NCBI GenBank assembly: GCA_000827495.1
Contig: KN817556.1
Span: 1 to 64,000, forward strand
From: Hypholoma sublateritium FD-334 SS-4
Lineage: Eukaryota > Basidiomycota > Agaricomycetes > Agaricales > Strophariaceae
Direction of reading: 5' to 3'
Length of the DNA: 64,000 nucleotides
Below are positions 23,992 to 37,414 of this stretch, in pieces; position 1 is the stretch's first letter; every line of letters starts with the position of its first letter. The notes beneath the pieces were generated by a model, which saw only the letters and a program-made list of their open reading frames with translations, had not been told where the DNA came from and did not search any database. The translations under genes were made by a program, and so were the position numbers.

Positions 23992-26900
23992 CTAACATAT
24001 GCTCTGGTTTACATTACGGACTACTTCCTTCCTGGCCCACTCTGCTGTGTCTGTGACCATAGCCCCACTGTCCTCAGCTCCATAGATGGACCTCCAGAGT
24101 ATGACTCGGGGCGTTAACTTATCCCATGCGTCACATTTCCGCTCAATCGATATGGAGACGCGCCACAGCATCTCGACCATCGGGATCAAAAGTACCGCTT
24201 GCTCTGAAGCGGTATATGTTGTCTGGAATCGTTGGTGCAAAGACAGAGAGCGATGCGGAGCCAAGGATAAGTATTTCTCGTGAAGCTCTGATATAGATAC
24301 CGAGAATGAGGGCGGGTAGATCTTGACGTTGCTTTCCAGACGTTCTACGCACTTGACGCACAGGTTCAAGAGCGACGGTAGGTCCGGCAGAGTTGACCCA
24401 TCGAGAGAAGCCAGACGCAGTATGACGGGCACCGTGTGGGGGAAATTCTCAGTAGTGACTTAAAGTGAACTATTAATATAACCAGCTTTGCAACCAGAGA
24501 AGAAATCTTACACGTTTCCTTGTCGTCTAACAGTGACATTAAGCATCTGCAAATAATTGTTCTCCATTCTCCGTTGGTTGATGCTTCTACCTTCGCAGCA
24601 TCAACAATGACGAGTATGTTCTCGAGGATCTTGATCCACTCAACGCCTTCGGTTCTCGATTTTGGGTGCAAAAGCTGCATCTCAATCCACGGCAGAAGAG
24701 CGGATTTAAGGATGAGTGACGTGGCTGCTTGGGCGTTGCAAGTGAGATTAGCAAGGATCTAGATAATAAATTTTCAGCGCCTCGCAATATGTGAAATCGC
24801 AATCGAAATATACCTCAAGAATTCCCAATCTCAGCGACGTATCCTCTACCCCATCTGCGCTCTGGAACAAACTCGCGAGCAAGTCCCATGTATGTCTTCT
24901 CTTGAGTATCCGCCAATCTTCAGATCCCACCATTCCGTCCCCGAGGAACTTGATCATCCATGCGCGCTCCTTTTTCCAGTGATCATCGGAGCTGCTGTAT
25001 AGCATGCCGTAGAGCATTGGCACATCGGCCGTGTCTAGTGTTGGCCGTTGGAGGAGGAAGCGGGCAGTAAGAGGGTAGATGAGGTTGGAGGGGTTGAATA
25101 CGGCACGCAACGCGTGCATCAAAAGCAAAGCGGTATAGGTCGGTAGCTGTCGCGGATATTCACTTGAGTGGATGGTGGGTGTAGGCATGAGATCCTTCAG
25201 TAAGTCGAGGATATATACTACGTTGGGTTTTTCTTGTAGATCGGCATTCTATCAGAGTTTGGTGAGCATTAGGGTATCATGGAGACTGTCAAGCATACCT
25301 GCATCTGTCTCCACAAGCCCACAATTTGACAAAGGGCCAAGTCACGGATCTGACCGTCCTTTGCTGAGAGCGCACGGATGAACAGGGAAACGACATTAGA
25401 TCTAAATAGTTCGATCCAACCAAATGCCGACGCTGGAGTTTGGTCAGTAAGCATGTGACTGAACAAAAGCATCAGGAAGGTAGGGTCGTAGAGGGCAGCC
25501 TCATTGAAGTCCACCATTTTCGTCGACTGATCGTCGAGTCGCCTCCATCGTGGGAAGTTCAAACATGTCCGTAGAACGAGGATAGGATCGAGCGACTGTA
25601 TGGCTTCCAACGCTGTTTCAGACGTAGTGTTCGGAGTGGCGGACCAGCGAGATATCAGGGGTGTCACGGACAACTTCCGCTGGCCTTCGAATAACTGGAA
25701 GATGGAAAGAATGCGGAGGTCACTTTTAGACAAAGTCCCCCGATAAACTCGGATGAGCGGTTGGATATGCGTAATTTGACAGGTATTGTGGGGGTGGAGG
25801 TGGAAAAGAGAATGCAAAAGCTCAATTATCGCGTCTGACGTGTTTGCGATTTCAGGAGACGAAGATAGTGAGCAAAGTTTGTAAAATTGACTGTGCTGAA
25901 GGATGGCTTGTAGATGGCGATTGACGATGAGGGGCTAAAGATAGCAAATATTGGTTTATGCAGTCACAGTGATGGATGTAAACGTACCTTTAGTTGCGCT
26001 GTAGGGAGGCAAGCCAGTGCAAGATGGAGAGCATCAACATGGGATATGCGATTCTGTATAACGACCTGCAAGAGAGTATCTACGAGATGAGACTTCGATA
26101 TCGAGGATGCCTTAATGAGCAATGCTACAAAAAGTAGATTAGCAAAAATCGAAAGGACTGAAAAGAGGCACAAACTAAGATCGCGGATTAAGATTTCATA
26201 TCCTGTATCCTGCTCCACTGCGAATTGGTCGATACACCATTGCAGCCCATTATCGATGATGCTGGAAACAATTGATTCAGCTTTTGAACCAAACTTCACA
26301 GCCAATGTCGTCGCAGCAGTAATTAGTTCGTGGGAGAGGGATCGCGATGCATGCTTCATCTCCTTCGCAACCGCGTCCAGAAGCTTCGATGCATCGCCAG
26401 TGGTCGCGGACAGGACATTCAGTAAGCAATGTTGTGCCCGTATGCGTATATCGGTGGGGACATCAATATCTGCAATTGTTTGCACAATCTTCGCCATGAA
26501 CGGTAGCCATGTCTTACTAGGCACGGAAGCGATAGCCGTTCCGTCTTGGGAGGAAGCGTCGAAGAATGCGTTGAGGATTGGTACGAGATGCCGGGGTTCA
26601 TGCTGCGATGATTGATCGGACTTGAGCCACTCCATTAAAGCGAGGCGAGAAGAAGGTTGCTGGTACACCAAACATGATATGATCTTGGCGGTGAAGTCTG
26701 AAAAGGTTCCTTGATTGAGGAAAGGATGAATGTCTATGTTCGCTTTGGCGCCGTTGCCACGTTGTGACCAGCGCGATTCAGCCCGTCTGACAACTGTAAC
26801 CGAATCGGAGGAGCTAGAATATGCCAACGAAAATAGGCATCCGTCCAGACCGATTGGAAGAGCGGCTTCAACGGCAATCGCTATAATCTGCTCGAGTAAT

Positions 26901-29900
26901 GGCGAATCCGGTAAGATAGACTTCAGCGACAGTAGCTGAGGCAGTCTTTTAATCAGCGCGACTTCAGCCTGCCACTCGAACGACGTCATAGCAGACAATG
27001 CCTCCAAAACGACGTTGATTGGCTCCAACGCTGGATTGGGCAGCTTCCTGGAGGCTCTCTCCAAGAAGTCGAGAAGATCGAAGAGTTGGTCGTGTTCCAG
27101 ATATTTGACCCAAATACAAGCGGTTGACAGCTGCAAAGGCGAGGAAAAGTTGTGAATATAAAAAGTTGACATCCGCGGCTCGACTTACTGAAGCGGAAGA
27201 TTGATTTTCTAAACCGGAATTCAAAGCGGCGAACCAGTGATTACTGATCGTAGCCACTGTTTTCCGGTCGATTTCAGAGGATGGTTCAAGAGCAGCACCG
27301 AGAAGAGATTGCAAGCCTATGAAGCATCAGAACGGATGTATGGCTTATCGCTGATTTTGACGCACCTTCAAGAACTCTTGCAGAGGTTGGAGATACTAGT
27401 ATGTCTTTCACGACGGCCGATTGAACAAAGATCATCTCTTTCAGGCCAATCAGATCCATGAGAAGAGCTCTTGCGGCAGTAAATAGTTTCGCAAGGAGGC
27501 AGAAATGAGCATTTAGAGCTTGGTCTTGTTGTCGGGCACCAGCTATGCCATGTATAATCAGACATATAGCCCTACTGAGATCATACAGCGCCGGTTTGTG
27601 CAAAAACAGTGACTCGACCAAAGTCGTTTGACAAGCTTCGGTTTGAATGTCTGTGATTCCAGAGTGGATATAGAGCCAGTTGAAAGGTAGGCTGCATAAA
27701 ACGAAGAAGATAAGACTTTCGATGTTGGAAGGAAACAAAAGATACCCACAAGCGATGATATTCCGAAAATGCCGAAGTGAGATCCAGTGCTCCCCATAGA
27801 TCTATCTCACAAGGAACTATACTTTCGGCGATTGAAGATAGCATGGAAGGATCCAATTCTCCGACGATTTTGGCCAGTCGCTTGACATCCGCAGAAACCA
27901 ACGGCTGGCGCACCATGCGCATATGGTTGATCAAACGAGAGGCGGAAAGAGTCCGGAGACGTTGGTTCTCGGCTACACGAACAGATAACAAGATTAAAAC
28001 GAAAGAAGACGAATCAAAACGAGGAACTCACGCATCGTTGCATTCTCCACTTCAGCTAGATGATCCTCTATTTCGGAAGTCCCGTCCACAGTCATAGCGG
28101 GAGAGGGAAAAGAGAACAACAATGTCGCCGATAATATTTCCAATTCTCGTCGAATGACATTGTAAACAGTCGATGGGTACTGGGCCAGTTTTTCTTTCAC
28201 CAGAATCTCGTCAAATTTTCGGGTATATCCATGCAAAAAGTGCATGTCCAAAGTTTTGCACGAGAGGTTAACCAAGACCTTACGAGTGAATGCGATAATC
28301 CCCAGTAAATGGGACGCAGGAAGTGATTTGTTGTGGACTTTTGCATCGAGCTGTTCCATAACTGTCATTATGAGCGGGCTAGGATACATATCCAGCCGTT
28401 CTGGTGCGTCGGCTCTGGCGCTGGTTTGGGACCCAAGGACGTGCAGTGCTTCGACATAGCGGTATGGCGTTTTGAGGCATCGGTGAACGCAATCATCGAG
28501 GAAGACGATTAGTCCATCCACTTCCCCATGGAATATAGTATCGACATCAGATGGTGAGATATGTTGGCTCGGAAGTGCTTTGAGCCAGAGGTCGGGTTCC
28601 TGCGCGTCTTCCTGGAAGAGGATGCTGCGGGATAAGATGTTCTGGAGGAGAGCTACGATTGCAGTACGAATTGTGGGGACCGGGGTTGTTGTCAGGGCAT
28701 TAAGGAGGATACGGAAAGGTGTATGAGGAAGCGATGCTTGGGGGAGGATAAGTCCAAACATTCTGCCACATGTGTTTGTATATTTGCGTACCGATTTTTC
28801 CAATTCCAATAAATTGATCACTATCTTTCAAAAGACTCAGAACATGAAGTTGCCGGACGCGATATAAGCGTGATGCCGCATGAGGCAGTTCGTCCTCGTC
28901 GTCATCTTCTCCACTTCCACTTCCCTGGCTTCCAGCCTGTGCGTCCTGGGAAAAAGCGTGCAGAAGTTTACCCACATCGAAGCGAGCTTCCACAACGACG
29001 GCAGGCAGGCAGCGATGGTACAACCACAGCAGCCTCTGCGCGGCCTCTGCGAGTAGAGCCACTTTGGTCTGATTAAGCTGGCCTTCTGGCCCGACGTGTT
29101 TCTGCTGCGAGAAACCAATGATGACCTGAAACTCGGGGACGCGGCGACGCACTTCGCGGTCGAGCTCCGCACAGCGTTTGTTCCACTGGCCGTCCTCCTC
29201 GCTCTCTTCCAGGGCGGAAGCGACGGAACGGAGCTGCTCATAGACAGCGCGGTATTTGTTGAGGCATTTCGCGAGCGCGAGTGCAGTGCAATGCTGAACC
29301 ATCCCTGAAGGTGATTGCAGACCTTTGGAGAAATTGTTCTTGGTGCCGACAGAAGGCAAGATGTTTTCGATGATCGCTGACAGTGGTGGTGGCGTGGGCT
29401 GGTAAAGTTGCGTAGTCGGTATGAAAAACATCGAGATGGGCACTGGAAGGGAGATGATATTTCCAAATACCGCAATATTCGCGATCCACTTTGACGAAAG
29501 ACGGGGTTCCAAAGTGAGAGCCGCGGCCGGCCAATACCTATAATGATATAAGGAAGGGATACAAAGCAGAGTGAAAATTGTACTAACCCAGCAACCAGTT
29601 CCGGGCACGCGGATAGAATCTTGATTGCCAGTTCTTGCTGCCGGGAATCTTCGTTAACCTTGAGGGTCTTCAAAATATTGGCCAGAATTTTGTTGTACAC
29701 TTTCCCGTTCTTTCTTATAATGTCATCATCTACTTTGGGCAGCCAATCTTCTCCTTCAACCTCCCTAGGATACCACCCGCGATCCTTGAAGCATATCCCC
29801 ACTCCCGGCCGGGTACAGATAGCGAGAAGGAAGTGGTGTACAAGGTTGGCAGGGATGTGTTCGTCGTCCTCTCCCTCCGATTGGGAACGTTCGTAGAGTT

Positions 29901-31024
29901 TGAAGAGCTGTCAGTGGGTTGAATATCAAGGTCGAATGCAAGATGCAGACTAAAACATACGTGTCCGAGGGTGGTTTCATTGAACAATCCGACTTTGAGG
30001 GTACGTTTGATCTTGGAGTCAGACCAGATGCCCGCCCAGCATACTTCAAGAATTTTCCGTGCAAGGGAGTAGTGGTCGTGCATCAACCCTTTGAACATGA
30101 CCAAAAAAGGCTCGCGATGCTGCTCGAGGAACGCCGTTTTGACTTGACTTGAGCTACCCACATCGAGGAATGACAGAAGGAAAAGCACGTATAGAGTTCG
30201 GATATCTGAGGGAGATTGTAAGCGTATCCCGGTGAGAACTTACTGGACACCAACCTGGCCGCGACAGAGGATCGGCGGTATCGTTTTCTCCATGCGTTTT
30301 TCTCCTCATATTCAAAAGTTTGGGAAGAGACTGTATCCTAGTTAGAGAAGCGAGCAAGAATACTCGCGAAACAGGCGCACCTTGATCTCCCAGCCGAAGC
30401 CTTCGAGGACGGCTTTCCTGTCGTGCCCTCCTGCAAAATTCGACATGACATTGTACAGCTTCAGTGTCATGATAATCAGGTCGTTATGCGAGCCACCAAT
30501 ATATGAGTTCAGCTGGCGGAATCTTGACGGCACGAGGAGCGCCTTCATGACCGGTTGTCCTAGTACATGGTCGGTGTAGTGCGCGGATAGCAGCGTGAGC
30601 ACCGATGACAGTACCGATAGAATGAGTGCAATGAGCGACGACTGGCGCTGCGCAGACTTGTAAGCGGCCGTCGCCCTGAGACAGACAAGGGCGTACCAGC
30701 GTTGCGCTGTCCCAGACAGAAAATAAATCATGTGCACCCGGCGAGCTTTGCATCCATTGCTTCACGAGGTCCAGTCGCGCATCAGCCGGAGCTATCGTTT
30801 CGTCGAGAGATTTGATAGTAAGCTGGTTTCGAAGAGTCGCGAGGGCTAGAGAATGTGTTATAAGGGAGCTCAGACAGAGAGATAGCAAACCCACCTTCGA
30901 TCAGACCGTCTTGGTTGTCCGTGCGCAATGCGAAGCGTATCTCAGAGGCATTGGCGAACTTTTTAGCCTTCGTAGTCGTGGATTCCGTGCGAGGTCGCTT
31001 GTGAGGGTATTCTTTAGCGGGCAT
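23992..31024 (-). CDS. URB1: URB1/Npa1-like nucleolar pre-ribosomal-associated protein
   Basis: This is the largest gene here, about 7 kb with many short introns, and probably encodes around 2000 residues. Urb1/Npa1 works in early 60S ribosomal particle assembly in the nucleolus. The start MPAKEYPHKRPRTESTT is basic. The conserved N-terminal Npa1 region is clear: ALVCLRATAAYKSAQRQSSL, ALLVPSRFRQLNSYIGGSHN, AVLEGFGWEIK, FLLSFLDVGSSSQVKTAFLE, then CFKDRGWYPRE. An acidic loop (GSGSGEDDDEDELPHAASRL) follows. The C-terminal conserved block reads PLTARFLLQRPTLDTADVPM and RILKRRHTWDLLASLFQSAD. The stop is at 23992-23994. The intervening alpha-helical repeats are weakly conserved, as usual. An upstream in-frame ATG at 31057 is an alternative start. 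Confidence 0.88.
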
Positions 31025-31598
31025 TTCTAAACCGCAAAGAGGTAAGATCAAGTACAATCACGTATAGTAAAAAAGTAGATCGCACTTTGAATGGATTAGA
31101 GTACTTTTGGGATCATAACCTGGTAGCCTGCTCGTCGGTATCGTATCTGAATGGATAGACGATCCTTTTGGCAGTTTTTAAGATGTCGTTAACAGGTAAC
31201 GCGCGCCAGAGACTGCAACGCGACGTTGAGCTGTGACAGAAAGTTTCTGGTCAAGCGGGTTTGTGCCGGACCGTATAAAAATAGCCCCATTCTGATTAGA
31301 CGGAGCTTTTACTGCTTCAAGTTTGCCACCTTTCAATAGTCTCCTTTTCAGCTTTCAATGGGACCGCGTAACGATTCCTCTGGCTCAGACACTCGAACCC
31401 CACAAAGTAATCGGACGTCTAATATTAGTGTTAAAATACCAAGAACGAAGTACTATCAGTTCCGCACGACTAAACTAGCAGTGCCTCCGTCTTGCCTCCG
31501 TCTCTCTAACAGGCACGATAGTGCCCACAACCTCCTTCCCCACAGTTCACTCTAAATCTGTCCAGTACAACACTGAACACGGCATAGTGATTTTTGTT
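31025..31598. other. Intergenic region with TATA box and a possible small + strand gene
   Basis: A good TATA motif (GTATAAAAATAG) at 31273-31284 lies 84 bp before an ATG at 31358. That frame runs 66 codons to 31555 (MGPRNDSSGSDTRTPQSNRT..., Ser/Thr/Arg-rich, no known domain). The spacing is right for a fungal gene, but the protein has no signature. It may instead be a promoter-associated frame. Confidence 0.3.
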
Positions 31599-33646
31599 TT
31601 ACTTCGAAGGGAGAACCTTATCCACCGAAGGCGGCAGGATGAAGTTCTTCTCCTCCACAGGCGTCCCGTTGGCGCTGGATACGGCCGTACCGTTGGTCGG
31701 CTTGGCACCCCGCGGTGGGGGAAGGACACCCTTCTTCTTTTGCAGTGCGCGGAAGTACTTATTGCCACCCAGAGAAAAGACGAGGAGCGAGCCCATGACG
31801 ATGATATGCCCATACCAGCCCAGGCGATTCCATGTGGTGATGGAGTCGCGTCCGGAGAGGAGGATAAAGGGTGACGCAGAATAGTTGAGAATGAATGCAG
31901 AAAGCACGATACTCGAGACGTCGTAGAGGCGCTTGGCTAGCGATGGCGGTGTGTTGGCAGGCGCCGACGGCGGGGGTACGAGGAGGGGGCGGAAGTTCGC
32001 ACGAGCTTGACGGGCAGCAGCTGTAATGAATCCACCCATCATGAAGGTCAGATAGTAGCCGCTCGCAATTCCGTGCTGAAAGAGAGTAAAGTAAACCTCA
32101 GATGAACGCAGTCAACGGGCAATAATTATAATGACGTACCCAGAAAGCACTGGTGAAGAAAGTAATCATGCTGCTCATATTGCCAGGTTTCTGACCCTTA
32201 GGTGTGACGCGCTTGTATATGCACTCGCGAAGCCATACGTTGGTCTTCATGTTCCACGAATCAAGAAGCACCTTGAAATTAGGCGGGAATTCGATGAGCC
32301 AGACTTTGACGTTGGCGGCACCATTCCAGTGTGGCTCCCCGTGGGCACCAACGTCCGTGAAGCCAAGTCCTGTGAGGACGGATGCTCCCTAGAATTTGTG
32401 TCAGGATACCCGGAAGCCGCCGAAAGAAAACAATGTCGCACCTCAGTTAATGTCCAGATGGCATAGTACTTCGCGCGTTCGATGGGTCCACCGAGTTGGA
32501 AGATAACAATTCTATGTAGCGGAAAGAAAGTAAGATATACACTCTCAGAATAATGATAGCACAACATAAACGGACGCACCGCTTGAGGAGGCTCATCTTC
32601 ATGAATTCATCCTTCATAGCCACGGAAAAGTTATACTTTGGTCCTAGAAGGACAAAGGCGCCAAGGTATACGAGACCCATGAACATCTTGGAGTAAGCAG
32701 CGCGTTTCCGGCCAGCAGGCAGCCTATGCCCATCCTTGAGGGTGGCTTTGACGTGAGCATGTTGGAACATGGTCTCGTTGATGAGTTCCATGTACTCAGG
32801 GAAGTCCAGGTATGGTCCAACAAGAATTCCAGGGAAATAGAAGCTGGGACGTAGTCAATATCGGGGAGTAAGCTCAACGCAAGCAACGGATCGACGTACG
32901 AATATCCGAGGAATTCAAGTAGACTGGGGTATTTGGTGATACGTTTCGACTGTTGCCACTTGTCCAATTCCTATCGACACATGAATACATTAGAACATTT
33001 CGAAACATAGAACGCATCAAACTGACCTCTTCCTTGCGGCGACCATCATATACATTCCATGCGAAGGTGGTCAGTTTCATTGTGAGCACCATTTGGGGGC
33101 CTGTAACCTCCATAGTTTCGTAGCTGAAGCCATAAATTGCGCGAATGACGTGGCTGAGAAAGGAAAAGGTGAGGTTTAACATAAATGAAGAGCGTAAAAA
33201 TCTTACTTGGCCGTCAGATGACCCATTACAATGCTGTTAAAGAGGAATTTAAAAATCAGTCGCCACTACAGTTGCTTATCGTGCACGCACACAAAGACAA
33301 TCCATGGCATATTTGATCCTTTGTGGTATTTTGCAATGAGATACGTGGCCATGATGCTAGCAAGCAGCTGGAAGAACGCGCTGTATATCTCCAACACGGG
33401 GAAGAAGAATATCAGAGCGACGCCGATGCTGAAGAGATGACGCAGAGCTGGCTGGCTTGTGGGTATGCGAACAAATAGACTGGCTAACGGATATGCAATC
33501 AATAGACATGATATGAGCTGAGCACGGTTGTAGTGGTCACTGGTGAGCTGGCCGTTTACTACAAGGAAGGAGTAAAACGAACGTACCTTGATTTGGTCGA
33601 CGCTGGCACCTACGGCGTTGGCCAAGGGCTGGAATATCGCGTCCAT
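31599..33646 (-). CDS. MBOAT lysophospholipid acyltransferase (Ale1/LPT1-like)
   Basis: On the minus strand, MDAIFQPLANAVGASVDQIK starts a polytopic ER membrane protein. Membrane helices are visible as LISCLLIAYPLASLFV, LFSIGVALIFFFPVLEI, FFQLLASIMATYLIA and FMGLVYLGAFVLL. MBOAT marks are MKLTTFAWNVYDGRR, SFYFPGILVGPYLDFPEY, DSWNMKTNVWLRECIYKRV (with the conserved Asn) and ITFFTSAFWHGIASGYY (with the catalytic His). Ale1-type enzymes re-acylate lysophospholipids in the Lands cycle. The tail NGTAVSSANGTPVEEKN is followed by VDKVLPSK, not the KKxx retrieval form, although KKK lies upstream. The final stop is TAA at 31599-31601. Confidence 0.9.
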
Positions 33647-34030
33647 GTTCGACTACGACACGTTCACCTGGTCGCTTGTTGTGTACAGGTGGCAAGGACT
33701 TTAGTGGAAGCTCACCAACAGCCAACAGGGTCGAAGAGCGACCGAAATGATTGCTTTTCTTTGGGGAATGGTCCACCTTCCATTTATGGAACCAATAAAA
33801 AGATCGCCGGGCGGCTTGGAGACGGCACTGGTGGCTGTACCAGGGCAACCTTCTCCTGCCTCAATCCTGCCCAATTCCTGCCCAATTCCTGCCTTCTCTT
33901 GGGTTTTAAGTACGTATATTCGAAGTCAATAATGGGTGCTAAATCACATATTAGATATTATATCTTTCACAGATCCAGAGTACACAAAAAATGCATGCAC
34001 TATACAAATTTTACGATTTTTTTGCGTTGT
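33647..34030. other. Promoter of the acyltransferase gene
   Basis: This 384-bp flank lies between the acyltransferase start and the P450 stop. It contains a short direct repeat CCTGCCCAATTCCTGCCCAATTCCTGCC at about 33867-33894. No gene is visible. Confidence 0.4.
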
Positions 34031-36447
34031 CTACAGGCTCAGGTTGGACGGGATCTCATTTTCATCATTCTGTGCTTCCTCCATCTTGACCCAGCACCCC
34101 CCCATCACACTCATGGTCATGTATGTTTTGATTCTGATTTTGTCAGTGCCTTTCGTGCCTTCTGCGCCCATCCAGTGGGGTGGCGGCCTCGACGCGGGGG
34201 GCTGTGCTTCATACGCATGCGAAATTGAGGAGAATTGCTGAAGGAGTCGGATAAGGAAGAAGGATGTCTCGTGATACGCAAACTGGGGTGAATTAGCATG
34301 GCTTCTAGTGTGAAGCGAGGATATAGGCGCAGACACACCTGTTGGCCGAGACAGATACGGGGGCCAGCGTTGAAAGGGAGGAAGATGAATGGATTATGGG
34401 TGAGATACTTGCGCAGCCTTTCATCGAGGAAGCGATCAGGGTCAAATTCATGAGCTAGATAGCATGGTTAGTGAATCCAGTTCGTCAAATGATATTCCCA
34501 AGTATGCAAATGTTCACCATCGGGTCCCCAGAGGTCGGTTCGACGGTGCATGTGGAATACGCTGTAAACAAACCTGAGGCAAGATTAGACGACGTGTACA
34601 AAGGGAGCCCGTCCCCCAGGAATAATTTGGCAAGATGTACTGACCTGCAATGCGCTGGAAGATAAAAAGGTTCTTTACCATATTTTCCGGGCAAGACGAC
34701 TTCCTTGGAGGTGGTGCGAACATTGAATGGCCTGGCCATTTCTTAATTAAATCGTTTCCTCGCGAAATAATATAAAATGGCACGTACACAGCAGGATATA
34801 GGCGGATAGTCTCGTTAATGACAGCCCTCAGATATTTCATGTCTTTCATGTCATCGAAGGTCGGACGATGGGATTCGCCTACATGTTCGAGGATTTCCTG
34901 TCTTAGGCGCTTACAAACCTCCGGGTGCTTTGAAAGCATGTAAATGGCAAATGTGATACTGTTAGTAGTCTGATGGGGCAGGTGTCATCATTTTATCAGA
35001 CGCCGAGAACGAGGTGAAAAAAATGGAGACCTACAGTGTCGCGTCCAGCCAGAAGGATATTGAGAATCTCATCGCGCAGAACTGTTTTATCTGCATCAGC
35101 GAAAAAGGTGAGCGCTTAACATTCAATATTCATCACAGCGACAAAAATTGAAACATACCTTCCGTGTAATGGATTAAATGATCTAACAAGCTTTCCCCGT
35201 CCTTCACCTCGCGGTCCTTCTCCAGCGCCAATTTACCACTCTCCCCGGTCTCGGCGCGCTTGCGCTCGACTGCAGCGTGCATAATTGGCTCGATAAACGC
35301 GTTAATCACCTTCATCTGCTCGAGCACCTTGTCATTCCAGAACTCCGCAAGCGGCCAGTTCGGTCCGAGGCGTGCGCGCACAGCGATTAGGCGCTGCGCC
35401 TCGTCGAACGCCTTGGAGAACCTGTTCGCCGGCGCGTTGTCCGCGTCTGCATTTACGCGGCCCGAGTCGTGCGGGTACGGGATTCCCGCGCTGAGCGAGC
35501 AAACGTCTTTGCCAAAGAGGAAGTCGGTAGCAGAGTCCATGGTGAAGCGCGACGCAAGGTCCTGTATGTCGACGGCATAGCCCTCGCGCAGGCGCGCTTT
35601 CAGCTGGCCGAGCGCGTCGGCGGCGTGGCGCTCAAAGATGTCGAAGTGGCTGATGCGGTCCTTACTAAAAAATGGGCGCGTCATGGCACGGTGAAATCTG
35701 GCCTATAAATCAGGCAAGGACAAGGCAAAAGTGTCTGCTTTCTGGTACTCACTTCCACATCTCGCCATCCGAATTGAACACCCCCGTTCCCAGGATGGTA
35801 CGCATTTGTTCATTAAATTCTGGGCCTGAAGAATATGTATTAAAACATATAAGGAAGATGGGGCTCAGACATTATAATCACCCTTCTCAAAGCTGTCGAA
35901 CTTGGTGGCAAGAATGGCCTTGATGTACTCTGGCTCCGTCGTGAAAAACTGCTCATAGTCGCCTTGAGTATAGATATAAGGATAATACACAGTGAAATAT
36001 TATTACCCTATTGGAAAACAAGATCTTCATATTCAGGGTGTACCCATATGCGTTCGTCCACTCCCAAAACACCTCGCCTATAATAATGACATCATCAGTA
36101 ATCTAATCCGCGGAGAACGTGCTGAATAACACACCAGGGTACCCGTCCCTGAGGTTAGACATTAACTTCCGGAGCAGCGTGATTCCGCCAGGCCATTTGT
36201 CGTACACGCGCGGGGGAAGGACAGCACCGTGAGCCGCAGACGCTCTGCGATCCGCTAGTTCTGCGTATTGCACGCGCAGGAACATGGCGATGGGCAGCGA
36301 CAGTAGGGCATACATGAACAACGCCCATTGGGACACATTGACGCCGACATAGGCCAGCAGCTCCCCACCCAGAAGCACAGCAGCGGGAGGGATAGCCAGG
36401 CTCGGGAGGTTTCTCAGGAGATGTGCGGGTCCGGGGGGCAGTGGCAT
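34031..36447 (-). CDS. Cytochrome P450, CYP63-like
   Basis: The minus-strand gene has about a dozen exons. The N-terminus [20 protein letters not shown] is followed by two hydrophobic segments ([34 protein letters not shown]), the double-anchor layout of CYP63 proteins. Further marks are [20 protein letters not shown] (helix C), [20 protein letters not shown] (I helix, AGRDTT), [15 protein letters not shown] (ExxR) and [17 protein letters not shown] (heme loop with the Cys ligand). The C-terminal part contains a Pro-rich stretch ([12 protein letters not shown]) typical of the group. CYP63 enzymes of polypore-type fungi oxidise alkanes, fatty acids and xenobiotics; the substrate here is unknown. 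All essential motifs are present. The gene starts 307 bp from the edge of the large inverted repeat. Confidence 0.9.
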
Positions 36448-36753
36448 GGTGGTGGATTAGGTTTAAGAGGCGGAGACAAGAACGGCGGTGTGAAATGTAT
36501 TTAAGTTTCGACCATCTAAGTTTCGCCGCCCAATACAGATGACATGCGTACGGACAGAGAATGTGATTTCAGCACTGTGGGATCCATTCAGGGACTGCAT
36601 GGTTCCCAAACATGTTACCCCAAGCAACCGGAGTGGCATCATTGGTATCCGAGGAGCCAATGACAAATGTTGTTTGACCAATTTGTCCCGCGCTATTTTC
36701 AGAAGATCTCCGTCACAATCCAAATAAGAATCAGATTAGACAAAGATCAGACG
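36448..36753. other. P450 promoter, ending at the palindrome boundary
   Basis: This 306-bp region is the 5' flank of the P450 gene. Homology to the right arm starts at its right edge (CATCGTCTTCCTCATATGTT at 36754). No separate gene is seen. Confidence 0.45.
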
Positions 36754-37414
36754 CATCGTCTTCCTCATATGTTGGAGGAACATCATAGAAAAGGCTAATT
36801 GAGCCGCTTATGGTAGTCTGATGGCGTGCGTTCTAGGTTAGAAGTATTATTTGTAGGGAAGGAATTGGTCCACTTCGAGTTAGCTGTGTACTGTGGGTTA
36901 ATTGTATGAGCGAGCTTCCAGCGCCCAAAATCTGACATTAGGCGTTATCATGATTAGACGAGTGCGGGTATTATCCGCAGAAAAGAGCTAAATATGTCAC
37001 CGGAGGACAGAATACCGGAACTGAGCATCTGATTAAAATAGTAGACATCCTATTTACACAGTTATTGGTCAGATTTTGCACATATAGCGTCGGAAGATGA
37101 CCCGGCGGGTCTTCTTCTCCCTTTTTTGCGGAGGATTCTGCGCACTCCTGCACTAGAGTGTCAGCAGTGGCCAGCACGCCCTTACGAAGCCCTCGACGCC
37201 GCGGGCCGTCGGCTATTTATAGATTTCCCTCAAGCAAGCAAAGACTCGTAGTACAGGATGATGAAATTACACGCTTCCATATAGACACAATATATTGTCT
37301 CAGTCAGTTATAGCTCATAAAAAAGATGGCTCAGAGACACGCATTTTTGTATATATTTCGATTGCAAGTACTTAGTATGAGCATATGACATGAACTGTGA
37401 AATTTAAAAGGGAT

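Noticed and set aside
31360..31420. GGTTCGAG-like sequence on the minus strand suggesting a tRNA T-loop
   Set aside because: The flanking bases do not pair into a T-stem and no acceptor, D or anticodon arms can be drawn.
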